This document shows, piece by piece, positions 55,418 to 64,000 of a stretch of DNA of 64,000 bases; position 1 is the stretch's first letter, and each line of letters starts with the position of its first letter. The notes under the pieces were generated by a model, which did not search any database, was not told where the DNA came from, and saw nothing but the letters and a program-made list of their open reading frames with translations. The position numbers and the translations under genes are program-made. Origin of the DNA: RI-153 sp963721725 (GTDB lineage: Bacteria > Chloroflexota > Anaerolineae > Caldilineales > Caldilineaceae). The stretch spans positions 62,001-126,000 of the forward strand of contig CAVRLX010000014.1 in assembly GCA_963721725.1 (NCBI GenBank), in the 5' to 3' direction.

Positions 55418-58267
55418 ATGACACCGACCTCGACCCGTTCGCTCTGGCACTTGTTCCGTCGTCAATCCCCGGCCACGCTTGTGGTGGAGGGATTGTTTGC
55501 CTTGCTTCTACTCTTGGCTTTTTTAACCTCCCAAGGCCAGATACACTGGTGGCTTCCTGCGGCGCAAGCCCCTGGGGAGACCAACCGGGCTGTTACCCTG
55601 GCCGAGACGCCAGCCACCGTTGCTGAGACATTGCCCCAAACCTCGCCTCCGGTGATTGCTCAAGCCGACAATCTGCGCTGTGATGAACTAGCCATCAACG
55701 GCGATTTCGAGCGTTTTGGCGGCTGGTCCATGCCCATGACCGACCGCCCGGCAGCCTATAGCAGCGAACGGGCCGCCAATGGCGCGCAAAGTCTGAAACT
55801 GGGACTGGATGCCGCCGACGAAAATCTGCGCAGTGACAGCACCGCAGTGCAAACTATTCAGTTGCCCGCCGGTGCAGAGCGAATCGAACTCAACGCGTTG
55901 ATCTGGCGGGGCAGCGGTGGTGACGCCGCCGATGTGCAATATCTGTTGATACAAACCGCCGCGCAACCAATCATTCTCTTCCAAGAGAACAGCGACATTC
56001 AAACCTGGGTTCCGCTTTCACTGGATCTAACACGCTACCGCGGCGAGCAGATTCGCCTTCAAATCGGGGTCTTTAACTCCGGTGATGATGCTCAATCGGT
56101 GCTCTATGTGGACGATCTTTCAGTGCGCGCCTGTTATCGGCAAGGCGAAGCGCTGGCACGCGTGGAGATTACACCCACGGCGGAAATTACACCCACGGCG
56201 ACGATTACGCCCACGGCGGAAATTACAGCCACCGTGGAGATCCCCAGTGTGATCACACAGACGGTCATTCTGATGCCGCTGATCTACAACGAGATGGTTA
56301 TCCTGCCCGCTGAAACGCCCACAGCCACGCCGTCCCCCGTCCCCACGGTTGAAGTTTGCGACGAGTTGGAGATCAACGGCGGCTTTGAGGTCAACAGCGG
56401 ATGGATCACGCCGCAGACCGCCGCGCCGGGGCGATATACCACCGAGCGGGCGATGGCAGGACGGCGCAGTGCGCGTGTGGGCATTCTGGATTCTGCCCAA
56501 TGTGCGCTCAGACAGCACTCTCTATCGCACGGTGGATCTGCCCGCAGAGGCGATCACATTGACATTGACGGCGCATGTGTGGCGCGGCAGTTCGGCGGAT
56601 GATGGTGACTTTAGCTATGTTTGGGTGATTGCGGATCGGCGCACACAGCGCGTGTTGCAAGGCGTCGCAAACGATGAGGAGTGGCTACGCGTGGAGTATG
56701 ATCTGACGCCTTATGTCGGGCAGCGCATTTCGCTCTTTTTTGGCACGTACAACAACGGCAACACGGGCAATGCCTTTATGTATGCGGACGAGGTCTCGAT
56801 CCGTCGCTGTGTGATCACAGAGCTATTGATCACCCCCACACCCACAGAAATACCCACAGAAATACCCACAAAGATACCTACCGAAACCCCTACAGTTACG
56901 CCTACCGAGACGGCAACCGCCACGCCGACAACTACACCTACCGAGACAGCAACCGCCACGCCGACGCCCACGGTCACAGAGACGGCGACGCCCTCGCCCA
57001 CGGTCACGCCATCGCCAACACAGACGCCAACCGTCACACCCACGGTCACACCGTCGCGCACGCCAACCCCTTCGCGCACGCCGATCCCTTCGCGCACGTC
57101 TACCCCTCGCGCACGCCAACACCCTCGCGCACGCCAACCCCGGACTATGCGCCGGCCCCGGTAATACGCAGCCCGGACTATGGCAGCAATGCCTTTTTGT
57201 GGTGGCGCGAAGAGATCGCCGACCGTGATCTGGGGCTGCTCGACGATGCCGGTTTTCGGTGGGTGCGTCAGAGCTTCGCTTGGGAGGATATTGAGCTACG
57301 CCAGGGCGAATTTCATTGGGAGACCGCCGACCGTGTGGTGACACATGTCAACAGCCACGGTCTCTATTTGCTGGCACGGCTGGGCATGGACCCCGCTGTC
57401 ACCCAATTTTGGGGAGGACTGCCGCCGCAAAATGGGACGAAATTTGTCGAATTTGTGGGCCAACTGGCGCGCCGCTATAACTGTACATCCCAAGCCGTGG
57501 GCTGTATTCAGGCTTATCAGATCTGGAACGAGCCAAATCTGGGGCGTGAATGGGGTGGCAATCGCCCCGATCCAGCCCAATATGCGGCGTTATTAAAAGC
57601 GGCCTATACTGCGATTAAAGCGGCCAACCCCAACGCCATTGTAATCAGCGCGGGAATGGCCCCCACCGGCACAGACAATGCCATTGCCATGCCCGATGAG
57701 AAATTTTATCGAGAACTCTACAAGGCGATGGGCGGCAAAAGTCGCGGCTATTTCGACATGCTTGGCGTCCATGCCGCCGGGTTTGCCGCCCCGCCAGAGC
57801 TATCCCCCGCCCAGGCTGCGGCCAACCCGCAGTATGGCGGGCAGCGCTTTTTTGCCTTCCGCCATGTAGAAGAGATTCGCGCCATTATGCTAAGCAATGG
57901 GGACAGCACCACACGCATCGCCATTTTGGAATTTGGCTGGACCAGCGACGCCTACAATCCCAGCTACATCTGGCACGGTGCTGGCGCGGGCATCGACGAA
58001 TTCGTCAAGGCTGATTATCTGAAACGGGCCTATGCCTATGCCGCGGCGCACTGGCAGCCGTGGATCGGTCTGATGAGCGTGTTGACTATGCCCGATCTGG
58101 ATTGGACCGCCGACGGCAATCCTTATGATGAGGAGCAATATTGGTGGGCGATTATGGAGCCAAGCCAAATCGACGAATTGCGCCTGCGGCCGGCCTATGT
58201 GGTGCTCTGTATTTATCTCAACGAACGGAACGGGCAGATATGCCCTTATGCGCCTGTGGAAGAGTAA
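55418..58267 (+). CDS. Secreted modular clan-A glycosidase-like protein, two frameshifts
   Basis: The restored protein has about 949 residues. A membrane anchor or signal (LVVEGLFALLLLLAFL) is followed by two related beta-sandwich modules that both start CDEL(A/E)INGxFE...GW and end near VDDLSVRACYR and ADEVSIRRCVI, probably carbohydrate-binding. Linkers are (I/T)TPTAEITPT and (T/P)-rich (TPTETATATPTPTVTETATP). The TIM barrel (GLLDDAGFRWVRQSFAWEDI) has an acid/base Glu in YQIWNEPNLGREW and a likely nucleophile Glu in AILEFGWTSDAYN, as in clan-A glycosidases (GH39/GH5-like). Shifts, each a missing base, lie near 56500 and 57106. The enzyme likely cuts a polysaccharide outside the cell; the sugar is unknown. 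Confidence 0.75.
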
Positions 58268-58468
58268 ACTGTTTCTCCTTTCCATCTCTTAACATTTCCC
58301 CAGATCATCCCTCCTCAAAACCCCAATCCTAGCCACCGGACCAGGGATATCTCCACACTATACTTAGATTAAGACTAGCCACTCGGTTGAAGCCAAAATG
58401 GGTGATCCTTGCTAAACTATTTGTGAAAGAGAGAACAAGCACTTGATTGAGTAGAAAGGAGATCCATT

Positions 58469-59407
58469 GTGAAGCATTCAAACGCGCTGATCTGGCTCTC
58501 GTCGCTGGTTGTGTTCCTGGTACTGGTGGCGGCGGGTGTCGGGTTCTTCTGGCAGAACGGCGGCGATTCGTACACGGTCACGACGGTGCGCGGCATCGAT
58601 GCCCAGATCTACGGTCAGGGAATCTATCAATATGACACCATCTTTAACGGTCCTGGCTTCCGCGCCCAGGATGGCGTGGCGCTCTTTTTGGGCGTGCCCC
58701 TGCTCGTGATTTCGCTCATACTCTATGTGCGTCACTCGCTGCGGGGTGGTCTGGTGTTGATGGGGATGCTGGGCTATTTCCTTTACGTCTACGCCAGCAT
58801 GTCTCTGGCCGCTGCCTATAACAACCTTTTTCTCGTCTATGTGTCCCTCTTCGCCGCCAGCTTTTTTGCCTTTGTCATTGCCTTTAGCATGGTTAATTTT
58901 GAGCGACTTTTCGATCGCTTTCTGGCGCACCTGCCACACCGGGCCATTGGCACGTTTATGATCGTCTGTGGCCTCCTGACCTCCTATGTGTGGCTGGAAC
59001 CACTCATCACCGGCCTGCTCGAAAACTTCCCACCAGACCGCCTAGACATCTACACCACCCACGTCACCTTTGCCCTGGATCTGGCGCTGATCACGCCCAG
59101 TGTCTTGCTGGCGGGCGTGCTGATCCTGCGGCGGAGAGCGCTGGGCTATCAGATTGCCATCCCCTTGCTCATCCTCATTGTGATGCTGTTGCCCACAATT
59201 AGCTTGGCTACAGCATTTCAGAGGGCGGCTGGGGTGGTCTTTACCATGCCGGAAATTGTGGGGCCGATCTCCGGCTTCGTTGTGTTGGGCAGCCTTGCCG
59301 TCTGGATTATGGCAAAGGTTCTTTGTAGCGTGGCGGCGACACCGCCAGTGCAGCGGTCTGCGCCAGATTTTGTTACAGGCACTGTTTCATGGGAGGAAAA
59401 AGCGTGA
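58469..59407 (+). CDS. Multi-pass membrane protein, unknown function
   Basis: GTG 58469 follows AAAGGAG and gives 312 residues with about eight hydrophobic segments (WLSSLVVFLVLVAAGVGFFW, ALFLGVPLLVISLILYV, GMLGYFLYVYASMSLAAAY, LFLVYVSLFAASFFAFVIAF and others). The first external loop (GGDSYTVTTVRGIDAQIYGQ) is conserved-looking and glycine-rich. The next gene starts inside its stop codon (GTGA overlap), so the two are translationally coupled. I do not recognise the family. Its content suggests a regulator or enzyme of small hydrophobic molecules. Confidence 0.6.
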   Translation: MKHSNALIWLSSLVVFLVLVAAGVGFFWQNGGDSYTVTTVRGIDAQIYGQGIYQYDTIFNGPGFRAQDGVALFLGVPLLVISLILYVRHSLRGGLVLMGMLGYFLYVYASMSLAAAYNNLFLVYVSLFAASFFAFVIAFSMVNFERLFDRFLAHLPHRAIGTFMIVCGLLTSYVWLEPLITGLLENFPPDRLDIYTTHVTFALDLALITPSVLLAGVLILRRRALGYQIAIPLLILIVMLLPTISLATAFQRAAGVVFTMPEIVGPISGFVVLGSLAVWIMAKVLCSVAATPPVQRSAPDFVTGTVSWEEKA

Positions 59408-60283
59408 CTACTACTCTAATCAAACCGAACCCGACTGTGTCCTTACCAGCCAGAGCGAGGAAAGGCATCATCAAAGCGTTATGGATCGTCGGCGGCCTGC
59501 TAACCGCGTCTGATTGGCCTGGGGTGGATAGGGCTACAGGTGAAGCCCGCTGCCTTTACGGCGTTTCCCCCGCCCTCTGCCCCGCCGGAGACAGTCCCCC
59601 TGCCCGACGATCTGCCGCCCCCGGTGGCGCGCTTCTACCGCCAGGTTTACGGCGACCGCGTGCCCGTGATCCGCTCGACAGTGATCTCTGGGCGCGCAAG
59701 ATTACGCATCAACGGCATCACCTTTCCGGCCCGGTTTCGCTTCACCCATGATGCGGGTCAAGGCTACCGCCATTACATTGAAATCACCCTGTTTGGGCTG
59801 CCCCTGATGCAGGTCAACGAGCATTTTCTCAACAGCAAAGGGCGGATGGAACTGCCGTTTGGGATCAGCCAGGGGCCGCAGATCGACCAGGGGGCTAATC
59901 TGGCGCTCTGGGCCGAAGCGCTGCCCTGGCTGCCGTCGATCCTTGTGACCGATCCACGCGTGCGCTGGGAAGCGGTCGATGACCAGACGGCGCTGGTGGT
60001 GGTACCTTTTGGCGAAGCCGAGGAACGTCTGCTTGTGCGTTTCTCTCCCGAAACAGCGCTGCCCCAGACCATAGAGGCGATGCGCTACAAGGGCGACAGA
60101 GATACGCACAAGACATTATGGATCAACGAGATACGCCAGTGGGGAGAGGTAGGCGGCCATTCGGTTTCCACAGAGGCAGCCGTCACTTGGTTTGACGATG
60201 GCATTCCCTGGGCTGTCTTCCGTGTGGAAGAGGTCGTTTATAACGTTGCAGTTGACGAGTATATTCAAGTCAAAGGCCCCTGA
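59404..60283 (+). CDS. DUF6544-like membrane-anchored protein, one frameshift
   Basis: GTG 59404 overlaps the upstream stop by the GTGA arrangement. A membrane helix IIKALWIVGGLLTAS is seen; near 59525, in a GGGG run, the frame shifts and continues WIGLQVKPAAFTAFPPP. The main domain reads LPPPVARFYRQVYGDRVPVI, FPARFRFTHDAGQGYRHYIE, SKGRMELPFGISQGPQIDQG and TEAAVTWFDDGIPWAVFRVE. It resembles DUF6544-type beta domains (P.PV.RY....G...). It is the partner of the preceding membrane protein. Role unknown; confidence moderate. Confidence 0.55.
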
Positions 60284-60288
60284 GAGGG

Positions 60289-60577
60289 TCAAAACACGAG
60301 AATCGCCAGATCAGCATCGATGACGATTGCGCCGATGAAATCGTCAGCCGCAACCGTGTGTGCTTGCAAGTGCAACTGTGTCAGAGGCTGTGTCAGAGGC
60401 GGCGATTTGTGCGGCGGTGTCCAGCGTTTCAGCCAGATGGTGCAGGTTGTGATAGTGATGGTGGGGTTCGCTGTAACGTGCCCACAGATCACGAAAAACG
60501 GGTTCGGACGCAGCCGCAGCTACGCCGAACCCGTTCATCATGCCGTACCATGCCACCTGTAACGTCACATCTATCAC
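60289..60577 (-). pseudogene. Decayed HD-like metal-dependent phosphohydrolase
   Basis: The first minus frame reads VFRDLWARYSEPHHHYHNL with HHLAETLDTAAQIA, the start of a small HD-type family (RYSEPHRHYHxLxHI). The sense then jumps, after a 12-bp tandem repeat, to HTVAADDFIGAIVIDADLAI in the next frame, which in intact members lies about 80 residues later. The middle with the HD motif and the C-terminus are missing. This is a real deletion, not an indel artefact. Confidence 0.6.
60376..60399. repeat. 12-bp tandem duplication in the decayed phosphohydrolase
   Basis: CTGTGTCAGAGG occurs twice in a row, at the point where the middle of the gene is missing; it codes for ASDT repeats. Confidence 0.6.
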
Positions 60578-60603
60578 ACACGGGATCCGTTCACGTTCAA
60601 AAC

Positions 60604-61386
60604 TTAACCGATGCGTTCGCGGTCGCTCTGCTTGGCCGGGATGGGATCTAACGGCTGTCGCTCGTTGAGGGCAGGGAAGCGGCCATCACGATAATAGTCA
60701 AAGGTTGGCCCGGCCACCGGCACGGCCCAGCGCACAGCGTTGGCGATCACTTTGCGCACGTTGGCATCGTAGTAGATCGGATAGGTCTCGTGGCCGGGGC
60801 GGAAGTAGAAAATCTTGCCGTTGCCACGGCTGAAACAGCAGCCACTGCGGAAGACATTGCCGCCCTGGAACCAGCTTATAAAGACCAGTTGCTCCGGTTG
60901 CGGAATGTCAAAAAACTCACCGTACATCTCCACTTCGGGCAGTTCAAAATAGGGGCCAAGTCCCTGGGCAATGGGATGGCCGGGGGCGACGACCCAAAAG
61001 CGTTCTTTCTCGTCGGCCTCGCGCCAGCGCAACATACACGATGTGCCCATCAGCCGCTGAAAAATCTTGGAACCGTGGCCGGAGTGGAGCACAATTAGCC
61101 CCATGCCCTGGAGCACACGCGCTTGCACACGCGCCACAGTTTCGTCGGTGACATCGCCGTGCGCTTTGTGTCCCCACCAGGTCAGCACATCGGTTTCCGC
61201 CAGCACTTCTTCAGTCAGTCCGTTTTCTGGCTCGTCCAACGTGGCGGTGCGCACGGTTTCAATGCCATGTTCGCGCAGACCTTCGGCAATCGCATTGTGG
61301 ATGCCGTTGGGATAGATGCCGCGGATAAAGTCATTTTCTTGCTCGTGTCGGAATTCGTTCCAGACGGTAACACGAAGGTTGCTCAT
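60604..61386 (-). CDS. ThuA-domain (trehalose utilisation-like) protein
   Basis: ATG 61386 follows AAAGGAG and gives 260 residues. Key segments are MSNLRVTVWNEFRHEQENDF, WWGHKAHGDVTDETVARVQA, GMGLIVLHSGHGSKIFQRLM and KIFYFRPGHETYPIYYDANV, the ThuA glutamine-amidotransferase-like core. ThuA proteins occur with sugar dehydrogenases and act on trehalose or related sugars, mechanism unclear. The Gfo/Idh/MocA gene lies 85 bp upstream on the same strand, the classic ThuA-ThuB pairing, so a 3-keto-disaccharide pathway is plausible. Confidence 0.85.
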   Translation of the reverse strand: MSNLRVTVWNEFRHEQENDFIRGIYPNGIHNAIAEGLREHGIETVRTATLDEPENGLTEEVLAETDVLTWWGHKAHGDVTDETVARVQARVLQGMGLIVLHSGHGSKIFQRLMGTSCMLRWREADEKERFWVVAPGHPIAQGLGPYFELPEVEMYGEFFDIPQPEQLVFISWFQGGNVFRSGCCFSRGNGKIFYFRPGHETYPIYYDANVRKVIANAVRWAVPVAGPTFDYYRDGRFPALNERQPLDPIPAKQSDRERIG

Positions 61387-61471
61387 GGGGTGGTACTCCT
61401 TTGACAGTATGAATACGTTGAAGAGATTGGACAATTACAAGATAAGATTGGGCGATTCCCCAAGCGCCTTT

Positions 61472-62569
61472 TTACGCAGCCAGCGGCAATGCCACCGGTT
61501 CCGCCACCGGTTCCGCCACCGGTTCCGCCACCATCACCGAAACCGGTTGCCCCTTTTGGGCGGCGGATTGGCGAATGGCATCCCACAGGCGGGCCATGCG
61601 CAGGCCGATCTCCGGCGGGCAGGGGTTTTCGATTTGGCCCTTGCGCACCAACGAAAATTGTTCCCATTGGCCCAACGACGGAGGCACGCGCACGGGCATC
61701 AGCCGTTTTTGGTGACTGCGCTGCATCAACAGTCGCTCGCCCCAAATGCCCGTCTGCAAAATACCCCCCGTGCAAAAGACGCGCAGATCCGAGGCGCACG
61801 AGGGGATGGCTTCACCACAGGCGCTCATGGTCACAAACGCACCCGATTGGAGCCGCCCCATCACCGCGCCCAGAATGTCCACAGGCGCGCCACGGTTGTC
61901 CAGCCAGGCCGCCACTTCCACAAAATCTTCCCCGGCCAGATCGGAGATTGTGTTGAGCATGTGCGCGCCGGTATCAAACAAGAAGCCGCCGCCGGAGATG
62001 TCGGGCATCTGCCGCCACGTGCCTGTGGTGTTCTGTTTCCAATTTTGCCAGGCTACGCCGTGAATGTTGAGGATCTGCCCCAGGCTGCCGCTGCGCAACA
62101 TGCGCGAGGCCGTGCGGATGCGCGGCGAAAGGCTGCCATTGAACGAGACCACCAACAGCCGCCCGGTGCGGTCGCGCGTGGCAATGAGATCCAGCGCTTC
62201 TTCGGCGTTGAGCACCATGGGCTTCTCCAGCAACACATCCAACCCGGCATCCATACAGGCGCGGGCGTGATTATGATGCATGGCGTGGGGGGTGATGATA
62301 AAGGCGGCGTCCAGGTCTGCGCCAAATCGGGTCAACATGCGCTCCAAATCAGGTTCATTCTCTGGCGCAGCCACCCCTTCTTCGGCGAAGACCTCGCAAA
62401 AACGCGCATAGGCTACTGTGGACGGCTCGCAGACGACACGAACTTGGGTCGTTTCTTGTTGTTTCAAAATCTGGCGCAGATGGTGGCGGGCCATACCACC
62501 ACACCCGACGAAGGCCATCTGCACAGGGCGGGATGCACTAGACGATCCCGCCCCATTGACATCATTCAT
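61472..62569 (-). CDS. Gfo/Idh/MocA-family oxidoreductase
   Basis: The 365-residue protein starts at ATG 62569 after AGAGGTG. The NAD-binding VQMAFVGCGGMARHHLRQIL is near residue 16, with AAFIITPHAMHHNHARACMD and the DVLLEKPMVLNAEEALDLIA catalytic-lysine motif. The C-terminal substrate domain holds GGGFLFDTGAHMLNTISDLA. These enzymes oxidise or reduce sugar hydroxyls. The last residues are a tandem (AEPV)n repeat encoded by 12-bp units, probably non-essential. Works with the ThuA gene downstream. Confidence 0.9.
   Translation of the reverse strand: MNDVNGAGSSSASRPVQMAFVGCGGMARHHLRQILKQQETTQVRVVCEPSTVAYARFCEVFAEEGVAAPENEPDLERMLTRFGADLDAAFIITPHAMHHNHARACMDAGLDVLLEKPMVLNAEEALDLIATRDRTGRLLVVSFNGSLSPRIRTASRMLRSGSLGQILNIHGVAWQNWKQNTTGTWRQMPDISGGGFLFDTGAHMLNTISDLAGEDFVEVAAWLDNRGAPVDILGAVMGRLQSGAFVTMSACGEAIPSCASDLRVFCTGGILQTGIWGERLLMQRSHQKRLMPVRVPPSLGQWEQFSLVRKGQIENPCPPEIGLRMARLWDAIRQSAAQKGQPVSVMVAEPVAEPVAEPVALPLAA
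61491..61532 (-). repeat. 12-bp tandem repeat at the oxidoreductase 3' end
   Basis: GCCACCGGTTCC repeats 3.5 times (plus-strand sense). It encodes VAEP units just before the C-terminus. Like the DoxX repeat it preserves the reading frame. Confidence 0.85.
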
Positions 62570-62699
62570 GGTTCACCTCTTTTTGTTGTGGATGCAAACA
62601 TATCCCCAATTAGGCAATGGTCCGGCGACGGTGGGGCCGGGGAGCAACAGATCTAGTTTGCCAGAAGTAAAAGGAGTTGTCCAACAGGTGGCAAGGAAA

Positions 62700-62822
62700 G
62701 GGTGTAATTCAGAACGGGGGCGAATCGTCGAAAAGTGCCGGGGACTTCATGGGTGGCGAAATTGTCCTTTTCCCCTGTGCCAAGTCCCCAGCACTTCTGT
62801 TCCCCCTACTTAAATTACACCC
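62700..62822. repeat. Large imperfect foldback element
   Basis: GGGTGTAATT (62700-62709) and AATTACACCC (62813-62822) are exact inverse ends. Inside, AAGTGCCGGGGACTT on the left and AAGTCCCCAGCACTT on the right pair with one mismatch, as do GGGGG and CCCCC tracts. The arms differ in length. It lies between the Gfo/Idh/MocA start and the CpaE-like stop, with no ORF of its own (62570-62885 is otherwise empty). It could be a structured RNA or a mobile foldback sequence. Confidence 0.55.
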
Positions 62823-62885
62823 GCAAGGCAACACATCAATAGCGGGCGCGCCGAGGATCGTAAGCGGTGAGAAGGCAAAGAGAGA

Positions 62886-64000
62886 TCAGGCGACTGGATA
62901 CGGTTGGTTATGAGCCGGGGCCATCTGTCGATGGTGAAAGGCTTCGATCCAGGGCACATAATTGAGCAGCCGATTGCTCAATTCGCTATAGATAGCCGGA
63001 TTGATCTGGTCAGGGGCCATCAACAGGACAGGCGTACGGTTTTGTTCCGCCTGGAGATAGAGATCAGGGTGGGCAGGGATCAGACCTAGCGTGGGGATTC
63101 CCAGCCGTTCATAGATCAGACGGTCACTGACATAGAGTGGGGTGGGCTTGTATCGATGGACAATCAGCGTGCTGAAACAGGAATAGAGGTTCAAATGGTG
63201 TAAATGGGTGGCAATGTTTTCGGCGGCGCGCAGTGAGGATGGCTCACTGCCCAGGACCAGCACAATACCATCCACAGCGCCGGCCACCGATTCGATGACA
63301 TCGGGATCGGTGGGCAGATCAAGCAGCACAATCTGGGCCTGATAGGCAGCCTGTTGCACAATGGCGGCCAGATGTTCCGGCGAAAAGGTGATCTCAAACG
63401 GAACCGTGGGCGAGCTGGCAAGCAGCTTTAGCTCTGAGGGATGAGCCAACAGATGTTGCTCTACAGCGGCTTCGGTGATGGCTTCTGGGTGCAAAAGGGC
63501 AAGGTTGGCCGTGGAATAGGGCACAGGCGACATATCCAAATGATCGGCCAGATTGCCAAAGGCCAGATGCAGATCCACAAGCAGCGTTTGCATCCCCTCG
63601 CGCTGCATGTGCGCGCCCAGGTTTACCACGGCGGTGGTGGTGCCCACGCCGCCTTTGGCCCCCACGAAGGCAAAGACTTTGCCCTTGCGCCGTTTGACCT
63701 CGCGGCGGCTGCCGCGCCATGACGGCATCTACACGCGCCATTAGTTCTGCCGGATCGGCGGGCTTGACAATGTAGTCATCTGCGCCCAGGCGCAACCCTT
63801 CCACGCGATCTCCGACTTGGCTTTTGGCCGAAAGAAAGATCACAGGCAGATCGGCGGTATCCGGGTTGGCACGCAGGCGGCGCAACGTCTCGAAACCGTC
63901 CATCACGGGCATCATAATGTCCAAGAGAACCAGGTCGGGTTGCTGGCGCAGCGCCAGATCCAGCGCGGTCGCTCCGTCGGCAGCTTCCACCACTTGATGC
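62886..64000 (-). CDS. CpaE-like receiver-ATPase fusion, edge-truncated, one frameshift
   Basis: The gene enters from beyond the right edge. A receiver domain comes first: PDLVLLDIMMPVMDGFETLR (phospho-acceptor Asp), VIFLSAKSQVGDRVEGLRLG and DDYIVKPADPAELMARV. The frame shifts near 63715, and a ParA/MinD-type ATPase follows: KVFAFVGAKGGVGTTTAVVN (deviant Walker A), TLLVDLHLAFGNLADHLDMS, IVLLDLPTDPDVIESVAGAV and GIPTLGLIPAHPDLYLQAEQ. This is the layout of CpaE proteins that localise Flp/Tad pilus assembly. No pilus gene is visible, so the cpa cluster would lie to the right. The N-terminus is not in the window. Confidence 0.8.

Noticed and set aside
56711..57097. Minus-strand ORF with VTVGVTVGV repeats
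   Set aside because: It is the reverse of the Thr-Pro linker of the glycosidase.
61316..62656. A 446-codon plus-strand ORF
   Set aside because: Antisense to the well-supported Gfo/Idh/MocA gene; composition is typical of a mirrored frame.

Overview
The window reads as a GC-rich (roughly 55-60% by eye) bacterial chromosome segment, most likely Chloroflexota (Anaerolineae/Caldilineae-like). This rests on gene content, not on any marker search: a MalT-type ATPase regulator beside a small YRI...LDxRW protein, lipoproteins with Pro/Thr/Ala-rich spacers, an RDD/SpoIIM/DUF58 cluster, NatA-type ABC exporters, a CpaE-like receiver-ATPase fusion and a Thr T-box. There is no phage, transposase, CRISPR array or rRNA operon.

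Layout. 0-4.3 kb (minus): edge-truncated phytanoyl-CoA dioxygenase-like gene, galactonate-dehydratase-like enolase, and a secreted DUF11 protein with a papain-like Cys/His/Asp pattern. 4.6-5.9 kb: a truncated MalT-like regulator fused to the remnant of a second gene. 6.2-9.6 kb (plus): GlcF, an HhH lipoprotein, a membrane protein and a YceI lipoprotein. 9.9-11.8 kb (minus): NERD-like membrane protein and PlsX. 12-17.6 kb (plus): KDPG aldolase, a frameshifted membrane protein, ArsA-type ATPase, methyltransferase, TruD and a Lon-N protein. 17.7-23.7 kb is the informational core: tRNA-Val, a threonine T-box leader, M20 peptidase, ThrRS lacking the TGS domain, then infC (AUU start)-rpmI-rplT and a SpoU-type rRNA methyltransferase. 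23.7-37 kb (minus): a sugar dehydrogenase/isomerase pair, a NatA-type ABC exporter with two permeases, a serine-hydrolase lipoprotein, and a MacB-like ABC pair with a 1345-residue permease. 37.2-41.8 kb: NarL-type regulator, DoxX protein, PAS-GAF histidine kinase, Usp remnant and CBS protein, possibly one redox-responsive regulon. 42-51.2 kb: cysteine-synthase-like enzyme, FkbM methyltransferase, amidohydrolase plus Rieske protein, Tat-exported intradiol dioxygenase, RadC, and RDD/SpoIIM/DUF58. 51.2-64 kb: a toxin-antitoxin-like pair, a TPR-RecQ fusion, a secreted modular glycosidase, two membrane proteins, a decayed hydrolase, ThuA plus Gfo/Idh/MocA, and an edge-truncated CpaE-like protein.

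Two window-wide patterns stand out. First, 12 otherwise well-conserved genes are interrupted by about 17 small indels, with conserved sequence continuing in another frame. Two fall in simple runs, which points to uncorrected sequencing errors rather than mass decay. Second, intergenic spaces carry many inverted repeats, including a five-copy family with arms near GGTGCGACGCACTCGCCA and several hairpins built from short repeated words. These are distinct from the few genuine gene remnants (MalT/YRI fusion, Usp tail, HD-hydrolase fragment).
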